Shown one piece after another: positions 27,571-35,534 of a stretch of 46,294 nucleotides of DNA. The first letter of the stretch is position 1. Each line of letters opens with the position of its first letter. The DNA comes from Gammaproteobacteria bacterium. GTDB taxonomy: Bacteria; Pseudomonadota; Gammaproteobacteria; Steroidobacterales; Steroidobacteraceae. The DNA is taken from assembly GCA_025357835.1 (NCBI GenBank), contig JANYLM010000067.1, positions 1-46,294 of the forward strand, given 5' to 3'. The translations under genes were made by a program, and so were the position numbers. A model generated the notes under the pieces. It did no database searches and was not told the origin of the DNA. It saw only the letters and a list, made by a program, of their open reading frames with translations.

Positions 27571-28275
27571 TCAGATACTCATCTGCATCTTGAACAACCG
27601 CACCTGCCGTCGGGAAATCTCCACTTCCGGACCATCGCGAAGCTGCGCATGGAGCCGACCGTTCACGCCAAGCTCGACGTTCTCGATAAAGTCCAGATTG
27701 ATAATCTGCTGACGATTGGCACGGAAGAAGCGATTCGGATCGAGGCGTTGCTCAAGGGTTGCCAACGAGCGCCCGAGCAATGGGCGCACCTTCCCCCACG
27801 ACAATCGAACATAGTTACCCTCTGAAGTCAGCAATCGTACTTCTCGAAGCGGCACGAACCAGCACTGAGGACCGTCGCGTACAAAGAGTTGCTCGAGCAC
27901 CGTGCCGGGCTGCAGAACCATCTCCGCGTTGGCGCTTTTCACTCTTGCCATGGACGCCGCGAGGCGCGCTGGATCGATGGGCTTGAGTAGGTAGTCGAGG
28001 GCATTTACCTCGAACGCCCGCACGGCGTGTTCGTCATGTGCTGTCGTAAAGACCACCTGAGGCAGATGCTCGAGGCGGGCGAGCAGATCGAAACCGGAGC
28101 CGCCTGGCATTTGTATGTCGAGAAAGAGCAGTTCCGGGGAAAGTGATTCCATCAAATCCGCTGCCTGCGCAACGTTCCCTGCCTCGCCCACGATTTCGAT
28201 CCAGGGAAATTCGGCGAGCAGGCGGCGCAATTCGCGACGCGCCGGGGGCTCGTCATCGATGATCATCGCTTTCAT
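27571..28275 (-). CDS. LytTR-family response regulator
   Basis: Protein of 234 residues. The receiver domain has the acidic pair Asp7-Asp8, the phosphorylation site Asp53 in FLDIQMPGGSG, Thr/Ser at FTTAHDEHAVRAF and Lys in LLKPIDP. The C-terminal LytTR DNA-binding domain reads VPLREVRLLTSEGNYVRL, RSLATLEQRLDPNRFFRANRQQIINLDFIENVE and ends in the usual basic strand. It overlaps the kinase gene upstream by four bases (ATGA), so the two are translated together. It is the last gene of the exporter operon and probably controls that operon or the divergent adaptor. Upstream gene order suggests stress or antibiotic sensing. Confidence 0.95.
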   Translation of the reverse strand: MKAMIIDDEPPARRELRRLLAEFPWIEIVGEAGNVAQAADLMESLSPELLFLDIQMPGGSGFDLLARLEHLPQVVFTTAHDEHAVRAFEVNALDYLLKPIDPARLAASMARVKSANAEMVLQPGTVLEQLFVRDGPQCWFVPLREVRLLTSEGNYVRLSWGKVRPLLGRSLATLEQRLDPNRFFRANRQQIINLDFIENVELGVNGRLHAQLRDGPEVEISRRQVRLFKMQMSI

Positions 28276-29375
28276 CCTTGCTGAAGAATCCGCAATCGAG
28301 CCGTGGCCACGGCCGGTTTCGACAAATCGAGGTCAAGCCTGGCGCGATTACCGAAGAGCAGCTTCAATCTCTCGCGGGCATTGCGCAGCCCGACGCCATC
28401 GTGAGCGGTAGTCGATGATGTCGAAGGTCTAGGATTCTGTACTTCCACAAATAGCGTCCCGTCTTCCAGAGCGGCGGAAATTCGCAGCAGCCCTCCGGAG
28501 GGCAAATTGGCAATACCGTGCTTGATGGCATTCTCCACGATGGTCTGCAGCAACATCACCGGAATTTGCACGCTGCCGGCATCCGACGCTATATCATTTT
28601 CGACTCGCAGCCTGTCCTCGAAACGCATCGACTCAAGCTCAAGATAGTCGGCGACAATCTCCAATTCCTGCGAAAGCGTGACCAGCTCGTCTTGCCGCGA
28701 ACTTAAAGTATAGCGCAGCGTGTTGGAGAGGCGCGTCACGGCGCTCTGCGCCCGCGAAGGATCATCGGCAATCAGCGAGCGCACCGTGTTGAGCGCGTTG
28801 AATAAAAAGTGCGGGTTGAGTTGCGATTTTAACAATCGCAGCTCGGCCGATTGCAAGGCACGCGCCAACTCGGATTGCTTCAACTGCGCAGAACGATGCT
28901 CCCGCATTCGGATAGCGGTAAAGTAAATCACTTGCCAAAGGACAAAGACAAATGCCGAGTTGACGATTTCTATCGCAATCCCAATCGCCGAGGGGATATG
29001 AATGCCGAGAGCCGCAGCGTGTTGCTGCAGTAAGGGACCAGGATCGTGCAACGCGCTTAAGTCGGTAAACTGCGTCACGATTCCGAGTGGCGTGCCCAGC
29101 ACGAATCCTGCGGCGATGATCCGCAAGGTCAATTTGCGGGCGTTGAGAGCGCTCCAGCGTTCGCGCCGTATAAAATAACGAAGCCAATGCGAGAGCCCTA
29201 GTCCTGCCCCGTTCAGCAGCAGTAGCTCCAAGGTGATTCGGAGCCAGGGAAGTCCAAGAATTGTGACGGCCCCTGAGAGGCGCGCCAAAGCAAACAGTCC
29301 CCATCCCGCCACCTGGAAACTCCAATAAAGTCGATTCGATTTGGCCTGCGCGATGGGTTGTTGGGAATCATTCAT
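28272..29375 (-). CDS. Sensor histidine kinase, LytS/YpdA type
   Basis: Membrane kinase of 367 residues. Four predicted helices fill residues 15-155, with no sizeable periplasmic domain, so the signal is probably sensed within the membrane or through the exporter. The His_kinase region is RLLKSQLNPHFLFNALNTVRSL with phosphorylated His189, and the ATPase is HATPase_c with LLQTIVENAIKHGIANLP (N box) and GVGLRNARERL (G box). It is the partner of the LytTR regulator that overlaps its 3' end by four bases, and follows an ABC permease by 27 bases in the same transcript. Membrane-embedded kinases next to ABC exporters commonly monitor transport flux. Confidence 0.93.
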   Translation of the reverse strand: MNDSQQPIAQAKSNRLYWSFQVAGWGLFALARLSGAVTILGLPWLRITLELLLLNGAGLGLSHWLRYFIRRERWSALNARKLTLRIIAAGFVLGTPLGIVTQFTDLSALHDPGPLLQQHAAALGIHIPSAIGIAIEIVNSAFVFVLWQVIYFTAIRMREHRSAQLKQSELARALQSAELRLLKSQLNPHFLFNALNTVRSLIADDPSRAQSAVTRLSNTLRYTLSSRQDELVTLSQELEIVADYLELESMRFEDRLRVENDIASDAGSVQIPVMLLQTIVENAIKHGIANLPSGGLLRISAALEDGTLFVEVQNPRPSTSSTTAHDGVGLRNARERLKLLFGNRARLDLDLSKPAVATARLRILQQG

Positions 29376-29402
29376 CCGCTAATCCTATGCCGCTTAAGCA
29401 AT

Positions 29403-30587
29403 CTATGTGCCACGTAATGCCGCGGCCAACGGCGCCCGCGCTGCTCGGATGGCTGGAAAAGACGCTCCCACCATCCCGATGATGCAGGCCCAGAGAATGC
29501 CAAATCCTACCAAAGGCAAATCAACTACCAGTGGAACCGACAGTTGGGTCAGTCCGCCACCATTTGTGCTGACGGCGTTCCCATTGAACATCAGCCATGC
29601 AATACATCCTCCCGTCGCCCCGCCCAGTAACGCGAGCAGCAACGCTTCAGCGAACACTGACACGATTACGGCCGATGCGTCAAAGCCCAGCACACGCAGC
29701 GTGGCGATCTCAACCGAGCGCGTGCTCACCGCGGAATACATAGCGTTGAGCGCCCCGAATACGGCGCCAATACCCATGATGCCTCCGATGAGGTAAGCCA
29801 GGACGGACAACAGCCGAGTAAATGCCTGGGATTGTTGCTGGAAATAATCTGTCTCGCGCACAGCATCGACCGCCAGAGAGGGGTTGCCGGCCAGCGCCCC
29901 CTTGAACTGCGCAAAGGAATCTGCCGACTCGAGCAATACCGTGACCGATTGAAACGTGCTCCTCCCGAAGGATGATTGTAGTTCTTCGACGCCGGTGATC
30001 ATTTCCGCTTCGTGCTGGTCGCCGCGACTTTCGAAAGCCCCAATCACCGTCCACTCAGCGCCTCGCAGAAGGACCCGGCTGCCAATGTCCAGGCCGCGAA
30101 ATTGCCGCTGAAGGGTGCGCCCAACGATCAACTCGCGCACCGCGGGCTTGAACATCCGGCCTTCCACCAATCGGATCTCGGGACGAACGCCAAAGGCTAA
30201 TTCACTGACTCCCCGCAACGAAACATTGCTGCTGCTTCCATCCCGCTTAAGCGGCATGCGCACGATGGCAAGCGATTCGGCCGACGCCGCGGGCTTGCCG
30301 TCCGCACTCCGTTTGATAGCCGGGGCGTCCGAAATGGTCTGCACTTCCTCGCGCGTTAAATTGCTCAGAGTCTCATAGCTCGCGCCCGTGCTCACGATAA
30401 TTGCGCGGTCAGCGCGTCCGCTGCCGGTCATCATTTGCGAAAGACCCGCGACCATTGCCAGAATGCTCAATAACACGCCGACCACGCCGGCAATACCAAT
30501 CACAATGACCAAAGAGGCACCGAGGCGCTTAGGTACGCTTTTGATATTCATGAGAGTGACGGATGCAATTTGCCTCAGCGCGCTCAT
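29403..30587 (-). CDS. ABC transporter permease, FtsX/MacB type (second)
   Basis: Membrane protein of 394 residues. It has one helix at the N-terminus (GASLVIVIGIAGVVGVLLSILAM), a periplasmic MacB_PCD-like domain of about 210 residues (VEGRMFKPAVRELIVGRTLQRQFRGLDIGSRVLL), and three C-terminal helices with the FtsX region (EIATLRVLGFDASAVIVSVFAEALLLALLGG). Ends PAIRAARAPLAAALRGT, typical of the family. It pairs with the first permease (14-base gap) and probably forms a heterodimer. GAGGG precedes its start. Family members do not import; they extrude lipids, toxins or antibiotics, or move envelope components by mechanotransmission. Confidence 0.92.
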   Translation of the reverse strand: MSALRQIASVTLMNIKSVPKRLGASLVIVIGIAGVVGVLLSILAMVAGLSQMMTGSGRADRAIIVSTGASYETLSNLTREEVQTISDAPAIKRSADGKPAASAESLAIVRMPLKRDGSSSNVSLRGVSELAFGVRPEIRLVEGRMFKPAVRELIVGRTLQRQFRGLDIGSRVLLRGAEWTVIGAFESRGDQHEAEMITGVEELQSSFGRSTFQSVTVLLESADSFAQFKGALAGNPSLAVDAVRETDYFQQQSQAFTRLLSVLAYLIGGIMGIGAVFGALNAMYSAVSTRSVEIATLRVLGFDASAVIVSVFAEALLLALLGGATGGCIAWLMFNGNAVSTNGGGLTQLSVPLVVDLPLVGFGILWACIIGMVGASFPAIRAARAPLAAALRGT

Positions 30588-30601
30588 ATAATTTCCCTCT
30601 T

Positions 30602-31747
30602 TCAGCGACCGGCCAATGCGTCGACGATGACCAGGCGTTGCGCGCGCCAGGCCGGCGGCAAGCCGCTCGCTATCGCCAGAACAACGGCAATCGTCAATCC
30701 CTCAACCACGACCTTAAGCGGCAGCGCGGAGCCGGCGACGCCCAGCGCTGCGGCGAAGGGGAACACGGCTGCGGCGCCGGCGAGGCCCGCTGAGGCAGCT
30801 AATCCGCAGAGCAGTAAAGACTCGATCAGAACTAAGACCGTTACTGAGCGGTCCGAGAACCCGACGGTCTTTAAAATAGCGAGCTCCGGGGTTCGCTCGC
30901 GCACCGATTGCATCATCGTGTTACCTGTGAGAAACAGCAGCGTGAAGAGCACGGCAGCAACGATGGCATTCGTCATCAATCCGACATCGCCTAGTTGTCG
31001 CAGCTGTCCCAGGAAATACGCCTTCTCATCTTGCGTCGTCGTCTCGCTCGGGGAGTTTACAAAGAGCGCATCCACCGCGGCGCAGATTTGAGCCGAACGA
31101 GACGGATCGTCCACGGCGACTACAAACGCCCACGCGGTTCCTCGCTCGAGACGGCGAGCCTCGTCGAAATAGGTGTAATTGACGATCAAACGGTTCGCCA
31201 GCGAGGGCGAGCCGGGAATATCATAAGTACCGACGATTTCGAAGTTCCAATCCGCGCTGCCGTTTTGCTTCATCACCGACGTTCGCAGCGGAATTCGATC
31301 CCCGACCTTCCAACCGAAGGCTCGCATGAGCGGTACCCCCACTATTGCTCCGTCGCGAGTGTGGCTAATCGCCTCGAGTTGTTCAGGCCGCACCTGCCAT
31401 TCTGGATAGATCGCAAACAGAGTCTTGACGTCAGAGGCCATCGCCAGAATATTGTTGCTCTTCTCCTGGTAGTAGCCAGGAATTCCGCCAATGTACGTTA
31501 CCTGCCGGATCCCGGGAACCCGTTCGATTTGTTTCAGGTACGCGCCCGGCAAAGGCGAAATCTCGCTCACGCGGCTCACGACATACAGTCGGTTCGCATG
31601 TGAATCCGCGCCGAACGCGCTCAACCAGGCATTCACGCCTTGCAGTAGGCCGAACAACAGGAAGGCGACAATGATCGACAGTAACGTGAAAATCGTTCGC
31701 GCCTTCTTGCGCCACAAACTGGTCCACACCAGAGGGAAGAACTTCAT
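30602..31747 (-). CDS. ABC transporter permease, FtsX/MacB type (first)
   Basis: Membrane protein of 381 residues, same design as its partner: one N-terminal helix (KARTIFTLLSIIVAFLLFGLLQGV), a periplasmic domain of about 200 residues (IERVPGIRQVTYIGGIPGYYQEK), and three C-terminal helices including ELAILKTVGFSDRSVTVLVLIESLLLCGL, the FtsX signature. Its start codon overlaps the stop of the ATPase gene (ATGA), so translation is coupled. The periplasmic domains of the two permeases are clearly different in sequence, in keeping with a heterodimer rather than a homodimer as in MacB itself. Confidence 0.92.
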   Translation of the reverse strand: MKFFPLVWTSLWRKKARTIFTLLSIIVAFLLFGLLQGVNAWLSAFGADSHANRLYVVSRVSEISPLPGAYLKQIERVPGIRQVTYIGGIPGYYQEKSNNILAMASDVKTLFAIYPEWQVRPEQLEAISHTRDGAIVGVPLMRAFGWKVGDRIPLRTSVMKQNGSADWNFEIVGTYDIPGSPSLANRLIVNYTYFDEARRLERGTAWAFVVAVDDPSRSAQICAAVDALFVNSPSETTTQDEKAYFLGQLRQLGDVGLMTNAIVAAVLFTLLFLTGNTMMQSVRERTPELAILKTVGFSDRSVTVLVLIESLLLCGLAASAGLAGAAAVFPFAAALGVAGSALPLKVVVEGLTIAVVLAIASGLPPAWRAQRLVIVDALAGR

Positions 31748-32439
31748 GCGGCCACGCTGGTCTCAGCATCGATCAGCCGGCCCTTGTCTAGGTGCAGTTG
31801 CCGCGTTGCGCGCGCGGCGGCCTTAGAATCATGCGTGACCATGATGATGGTCTTGCCTTGCTCACGATTCACCATCTGCAGCAGGTCGAGAATTTGCTCG
31901 GCCATTTCCCGATCAAGATCACCTGTGGGCTCATCGCACACCAGGAGATCAGGATCCGCAACCAGCGCGCGAGCAATGGCCACGCGCTGTTGCTGACCCC
32001 CTGACAATTCGGCAGGTTTATGAGAAGCCCGGTCGGCGAGGCCAACGAGGTCAAGCGCCGCCTGCACGTTGTTGTTGCGCTGCGCCCTTGAGAGGTTGGT
32101 CATCAGCAGGGGCAACTCAACATTCTGCTCCGCCGTCAATAAGGGCATGAGATTGTAGAACTGGAAGACGAAGCCCACGTGGCGCGCGCGCCAATGCGCC
32201 AGCTCACGCGACTTAAGCGCACTGATGCGCTCGCCGGCTACGACGAGGTCGCCGTCGTCTGCGCGATCTATACCGCCAATGAGATTGAGAAGTGTCGTCT
32301 TACCGGATCCAGACGGGCCCATGAGCGCGAGGAACTCACCTTCCTGGATCTCAAGATCGAGTGCATGCAATACCTGCACGCGCTGCTTGCCGCGCGTGTA
32401 GCGCTTTACGACCCCTTTCAGGGAAACGACTGATGGCAT
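31744..32439 (-). CDS. ABC transporter ATP-binding protein, LolD/MacB type
   Basis: ATPase of 231 residues: Walker A GPSGSGKTTL (residues 41-50), LSGGQQQRVAIARALV as signature, LLVCDEPTGDLD as Walker B with the D-loop, and the H-loop in VTHDSKAA. The segment GFVFQFYNLMPLLTAEQNVELPLL is the Q-loop typical of LolD/MacB/FtsE ATPases. It heads the five-gene operon with an excellent ribosome site (AAGGAGG, nine bases before ATG). A periplasmic adaptor is encoded divergently, so the complete machine would be MacAB-like, with ATPase and permease as separate chains. No TolC-type outer-membrane channel is in the window. Confidence 0.96.
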   Translation of the reverse strand: MPSVVSLKGVVKRYTRGKQRVQVLHALDLEIQEGEFLALMGPSGSGKTTLLNLIGGIDRADDGDLVVAGERISALKSRELAHWRARHVGFVFQFYNLMPLLTAEQNVELPLLMTNLSRAQRNNNVQAALDLVGLADRASHKPAELSGGQQQRVAIARALVADPDLLVCDEPTGDLDREMAEQILDLLQMVNREQGKTIIMVTHDSKAAARATRQLHLDKGRLIDAETSVAA

Positions 32440-32791
32440 AATAATTCGCCTCCTTATCGCTCGTTCTTATTCGGTAACTTGCGCAGCAATGTACGGCACC
32501 CGCACAGAACGGCTCTCGTTTGATGCCGAGCGGTCAATAGGTGCTGATGGACGGTCGAATTCGAACATCACGCGCCGGGAAACATTGAGAGTGGTAGGCG
32601 AGTCTGCCTGCGACGCCCGTCGAATTTGGCATAAGATTTGGGCGCGTTGCCTTCGGTCGCGTTGATCTCGCTACGTCAAGAAGCCTGTTGCGCCTCGAGC
32701 CAACCCACCACCGGAACCGTTCGGCGTCGCCTTTTGACCGTTTGTCATCGGCTCCAAGTTACCTGTGTGGTGGCCGGTAATCTTGGAACCC
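32440..32791. promoter_or_regulatory. Divergent promoter region of the exporter genes
   Basis: 352 bases between the ATPase gene and the divergent adaptor, with no gene. TCGAATTCGA at 32555-32564 is a perfect 10-bp palindrome and may belong to a LytTR-type or other operator, but LytTR sites are usually direct repeats. No convincing -35/-10 pair was seen. The AAGGAGG of the ATPase lies at its left edge. Confidence 0.35.
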
Positions 32792-34063
32792 ATGAAAACT
32801 TCGACCATTGTGGCAAAGGATAGGTCATCGCTTCTGAATAAATTGCGAATCGATCGCCACGAACCCACTGCATCAGGCCGACTTGCCGCCTGGTGGTGCT
32901 TAGTCGTCGCAATAGGCGGCGTTACGACAGGGCCTATTGCTTGGCATTTTTCGCGAGGCGTGGTGGTACCGATCAGAACGGTCGTGGCAGTCTCGGTCGG
33001 CGGCTATGCATCGGCACCGGCCACGGCAGCCTCTCTCTTGGATGCTTCCGGCTACGTGATCGCTCGACGCCGCGCCACGGTGGCGTCCAAGGTCACTGGC
33101 AAGGTGATAGAGGTGTCACTGGAAGAAGGCCAGCGAGTCGAAAGCAGCCAAATCATCGCGCGGCTGGATGATTCAAACGCGAGAGCTGCGTTGGCGCAAA
33201 GCGAGGCGGAGGTGAACCAGGCGGAGGCAGTTGTGAGCTCCGCGCAAACGGCCTATGAAGACGCAAAACCGATTTTCGAGCGCAATGAAAGGCAAAAGGC
33301 GGCCGCGGTGATCAGCGCGCAGAGCTTTGATCAGGCGCGCACGCAAATCGATGCCGCCAAATCCGAACTTCTAGAGGCGATGCGCGCACTCGACACAGCT
33401 CGTGCCGGACGCTTGGTTGCGCAGCGCAATCTTGACGATACGATCATCCGTGCACCGTTTACGGGAATTGTCACCGAAAAATCGGCGCAAGCGGGCGAAA
33501 TGGTCTCGCCGGTCTCAGCAGGCAGCGGCTTTACGCGCACGGGCATCGGTACCATCGTTGATATGAATTCCCTCGAAGTAGAAGTCGATGTGAGCGAGAA
33601 CTTCATTGAACGAGTGCGGCCGCAACAGCCCGTTCGCATTAAGCTCAACGCCTATCCGGATTGGGGCATTCCAGGCTCTGTCATTGCGACAATTCCGACG
33701 GCGGATCGCGCCAAGGCGACGGTGAAAGTGCGCATTGCCATCAAACAGAACGATGTCCGTATCCTGCCTGAAATGGGTGCACACGTGTCGTTCTTGAGCG
33801 AAGCGCAGTCCGGATTAGAAGGTGCTGCCAAAGCGCCGAGACCCAGCGGCGTCGTAATTCCCGCGGAGGCAATTGCAACAATAGGCTCGACGCACTTCGT
33901 GTACCTCGTAAATGACTCTACCGTAGCGCGACGCGCGGTGCAGTTTGGAGAGAGAATCGATGCCGGGCAGATCGTGATTGCTGGCCTAGATGCTGGCAAT
34001 TCCGTGGCCATCGGAGATCTCTTACGCTTGAGCGACGGCGTCAGAGTCCGAGTCGCCAAATAA
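32792..34063 (+). CDS. Periplasmic adaptor of an ABC exporter (HlyD/MacA/RND type)
   Basis: Membrane-fusion protein of 423 residues. One N-terminal helix (AAWWCLVVAIGGVTTGPIAW) anchors it; the periplasmic part has the biotinyl-lipoyl half-motifs (ATVASKVTGKVIEVSLEEGQRVESSQIIARLDD and RNLDDTIIRAPFTGIVTEKSAQAGEMV), a coiled-coil hairpin of about 100 residues between them (residues 140-240), and a beta-barrel domain (EVEVDVSENFIERVRPQQPVRIKLNAYPD). ATG 32792 is preferred over an upstream GTG, having TTGGAA and a charged N-terminus. Divergent from the ATPase and permeases, it is the likely MacA-like partner and would hold the outer-membrane channel. It overlaps the next gene by one base (TAATG). 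Confidence 0.93.
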   Translation: MKTSTIVAKDRSSLLNKLRIDRHEPTASGRLAAWWCLVVAIGGVTTGPIAWHFSRGVVVPIRTVVAVSVGGYASAPATAASLLDASGYVIARRRATVASKVTGKVIEVSLEEGQRVESSQIIARLDDSNARAALAQSEAEVNQAEAVVSSAQTAYEDAKPIFERNERQKAAAVISAQSFDQARTQIDAAKSELLEAMRALDTARAGRLVAQRNLDDTIIRAPFTGIVTEKSAQAGEMVSPVSAGSGFTRTGIGTIVDMNSLEVEVDVSENFIERVRPQQPVRIKLNAYPDWGIPGSVIATIPTADRAKATVKVRIAIKQNDVRILPEMGAHVSFLSEAQSGLEGAAKAPRPSGVVIPAEAIATIGSTHFVYLVNDSTVARRAVQFGERIDAGQIVIAGLDAGNSVAIGDLLRLSDGVRVRVAK

Positions 34064-34446
34064 TGGTGACGAGGCAACGGAGCGCAAAAGTGGCCATGAT
34101 CGCGGCGCTCTGGATAACGAGTCAGTTACTTTGCGGCAGCGTATTCTCGAGTGAACAGCAACACAAGCAAGCGGGAGACGCCGGCGTGAATGTGAAGGCC
34201 GATCGCAATCGTGAACATGTATTGTACGAGACCAAACTCGTTGTTGATTGCAATGCGACCGCATACCTAGTCTCAGAAACGCGCGCCGGAGTCCTTGCGC
34301 TATGCTGGTATCCGTTGACACGAGCTGTGGCCTCGTTCGTCTGGACGGGTGTTAAATTGCTTGATGCACTGCGAATGGGTGACTGGATAGTCGCCGGGCG
34401 TCAAGTGTTGGCCTTCCTCGCGAGAATGTGTGCCGCATTCCAGTAG
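34063..34446 (+). CDS. Small exported hypothetical protein, translationally coupled to the adaptor
   Basis: Open frame of 127 residues that starts in the stop codon of the adaptor gene (TAATG). It begins MVTRQRSAKVAMIAALWITSQLLCGSVFS, a good signal peptide, then a short charged segment with a Lys/Glu/His mix and a hydrophobic C-terminal half (VLALCWYPLTRAVASFVWTGVKLLDALRM) that may be membrane-associated. I recognise no family. The coupling suggests it works with the exporter. In favour: overlap and signal peptide; against: no known homologue in mind. The 181 bases that follow, to the XRE gene, hold nothing I recognise. Confidence 0.5.
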   Translation: MVTRQRSAKVAMIAALWITSQLLCGSVFSSEQQHKQAGDAGVNVKADRNREHVLYETKLVVDCNATAYLVSETRAGVLALCWYPLTRAVASFVWTGVKLLDALRMGDWIVAGRQVLAFLARMCAAFQ

Positions 34447-34627
34447 GGAGCAGTACCGTTGGAGTTCTTGACTATCTGCGCGCAAGGACGCGGCATCAGG
34501 AACAGCAGCCCTACTCTTGCTTTGCGGCGGCCGGTGTTGCTCTGATCATGGCGAAGGGCGCTGATGCCCTGGGTCGTTCGCAGCCTATTGGGGCGTTTGA
34601 ATTCAAATGCAGCCGATATTCTGCGCC

Positions 34628-35323
34628 TCAGCGCTTACGGGTGCGCTTGGATCGTTGCGCTGGGCGGCCGAGGTCAAGGCTGGTTGCGGGGGCATCTGCG
34701 TCGCCGTGAAGAGACATCAAAGACTCCATCAACCCTTCGTCGGTGCTCGAGCAGACGCCGAGCACGGTCGCTTCTTCGCAGCCATCGGCGGTGACGTAGG
34801 CGTGCCCCATGTTGCTATCGAGATAGATGGATTCGCCAGGTGCCAGCACCACCGGATCGTAGAATTCCGTGTGAACCTTGATCCGTCCTTCGAGGACGTA
34901 AATGAATTCTTCGCCGGAGTGTCGCACCAGATCACCGAATTCCTCAGCGCTCTTGGCGCGGATGCGCGTCAAGATCGGAATCATGCGCTTCCTGCGCAGC
35001 TCCGGGCAGAGGTAGTGATAATCGTAGTTCTTGGTATTTACCCGTACCGCCAGGTCCGTACTGCCGATGCTCCGTCGAGCAGTTACCGCCGGCTCGGATG
35101 TAGCCGAGGGATCCGCGAACAACTCGGAGATGCGGATGTTGAGCCGTTGGCTCAGCTGGACGAGCTTGTCGTAACTCAACGTCAAATTGTCATGCTCGAC
35201 TTTCGACAGCGTCGACACCGGAATACCGGTGCGTTGACTCATCTCCTTCAACGTCCAACGGTTTCTCAGCCGCAGCGAGCGCAGCAAGCTCCCAAGAGTC
35301 GGGTGATCAGCTTTCGTATCCAT
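34628..35323 (-). CDS. XRE-family regulator with C-terminal cupin domain
   Basis: Protein of 231 residues. The N-terminal HTH_3 domain is GSLLRSLRLRNRWTLKEMSQRTGIPVSTLSKVEHDNLTLSYDKLVQLSQRLNI, and the C-terminal part is a cupin with VRHSGEEFIYVLEGRIKVHTEFYDPVVLAPGESIYLDSNMGHAYV, carrying the His/Glu/Gly motif of the metal-binding cupin. Such fusions sense small molecules, for example amino acids or polyamines (PuuR-like). It is divergent from a TonB receptor gene at the head of the D-amino-acid island, and a nested inverted repeat lies between. ATG 35323 begins the normal family start; a GTG 51 bases upstream opens the frame. It probably represses or activates that island in answer to a D-amino acid; this is inferred. 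Confidence 0.9.
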   Translation of the reverse strand: MDTKADHPTLGSLLRSLRLRNRWTLKEMSQRTGIPVSTLSKVEHDNLTLSYDKLVQLSQRLNIRISELFADPSATSEPAVTARRSIGSTDLAVRVNTKNYDYHYLCPELRRKRMIPILTRIRAKSAEEFGDLVRHSGEEFIYVLEGRIKVHTEFYDPVVLAPGESIYLDSNMGHAYVTADGCEEATVLGVCSSTDEGLMESLMSLHGDADAPATSLDLGRPAQRSKRTRKR

Positions 35324-35396
35324 GGTCGTCTGGTTCGCAAGGTCGACGTAATAACAAGGGCAGCGCGCCCGCACTCAGATTGTAACTTCTTTCGAT

Positions 35397-35460
35397 TTAC
35401 CTAATTAGAGAATACGGTTGAACAATTCTCTAATCAGGACTAATGTGTCTGAATAGGTAA
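35397..35460. promoter_or_regulatory. Nested inverted repeat between the XRE gene and the receptor gene
   Basis: An inner repeat has CCTAATTAGAGAAT at 35400-35413 and ATTCTCTAATCAGG at 35425-35438, 13 of 14 bases complementary, with an 11-base spacer. An outer pair, TTACCTA (35397-35403) and TAGGTAA (35454-35460), partly overlaps it on the left. The location, upstream of the island and of its regulator, points to an operator for the XRE-cupin protein. The DNA around it is locally AT-rich, fitting a promoter, though no clear -35/-10 was assigned. Confidence 0.65.
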
Positions 35461-35534
35461 TTCCGAGATCGCCGACATTGAATATTGTTTTCGATGTCGA
35501 GCCAACCGCAACGCAACGAAGAAGGGATAAAACA

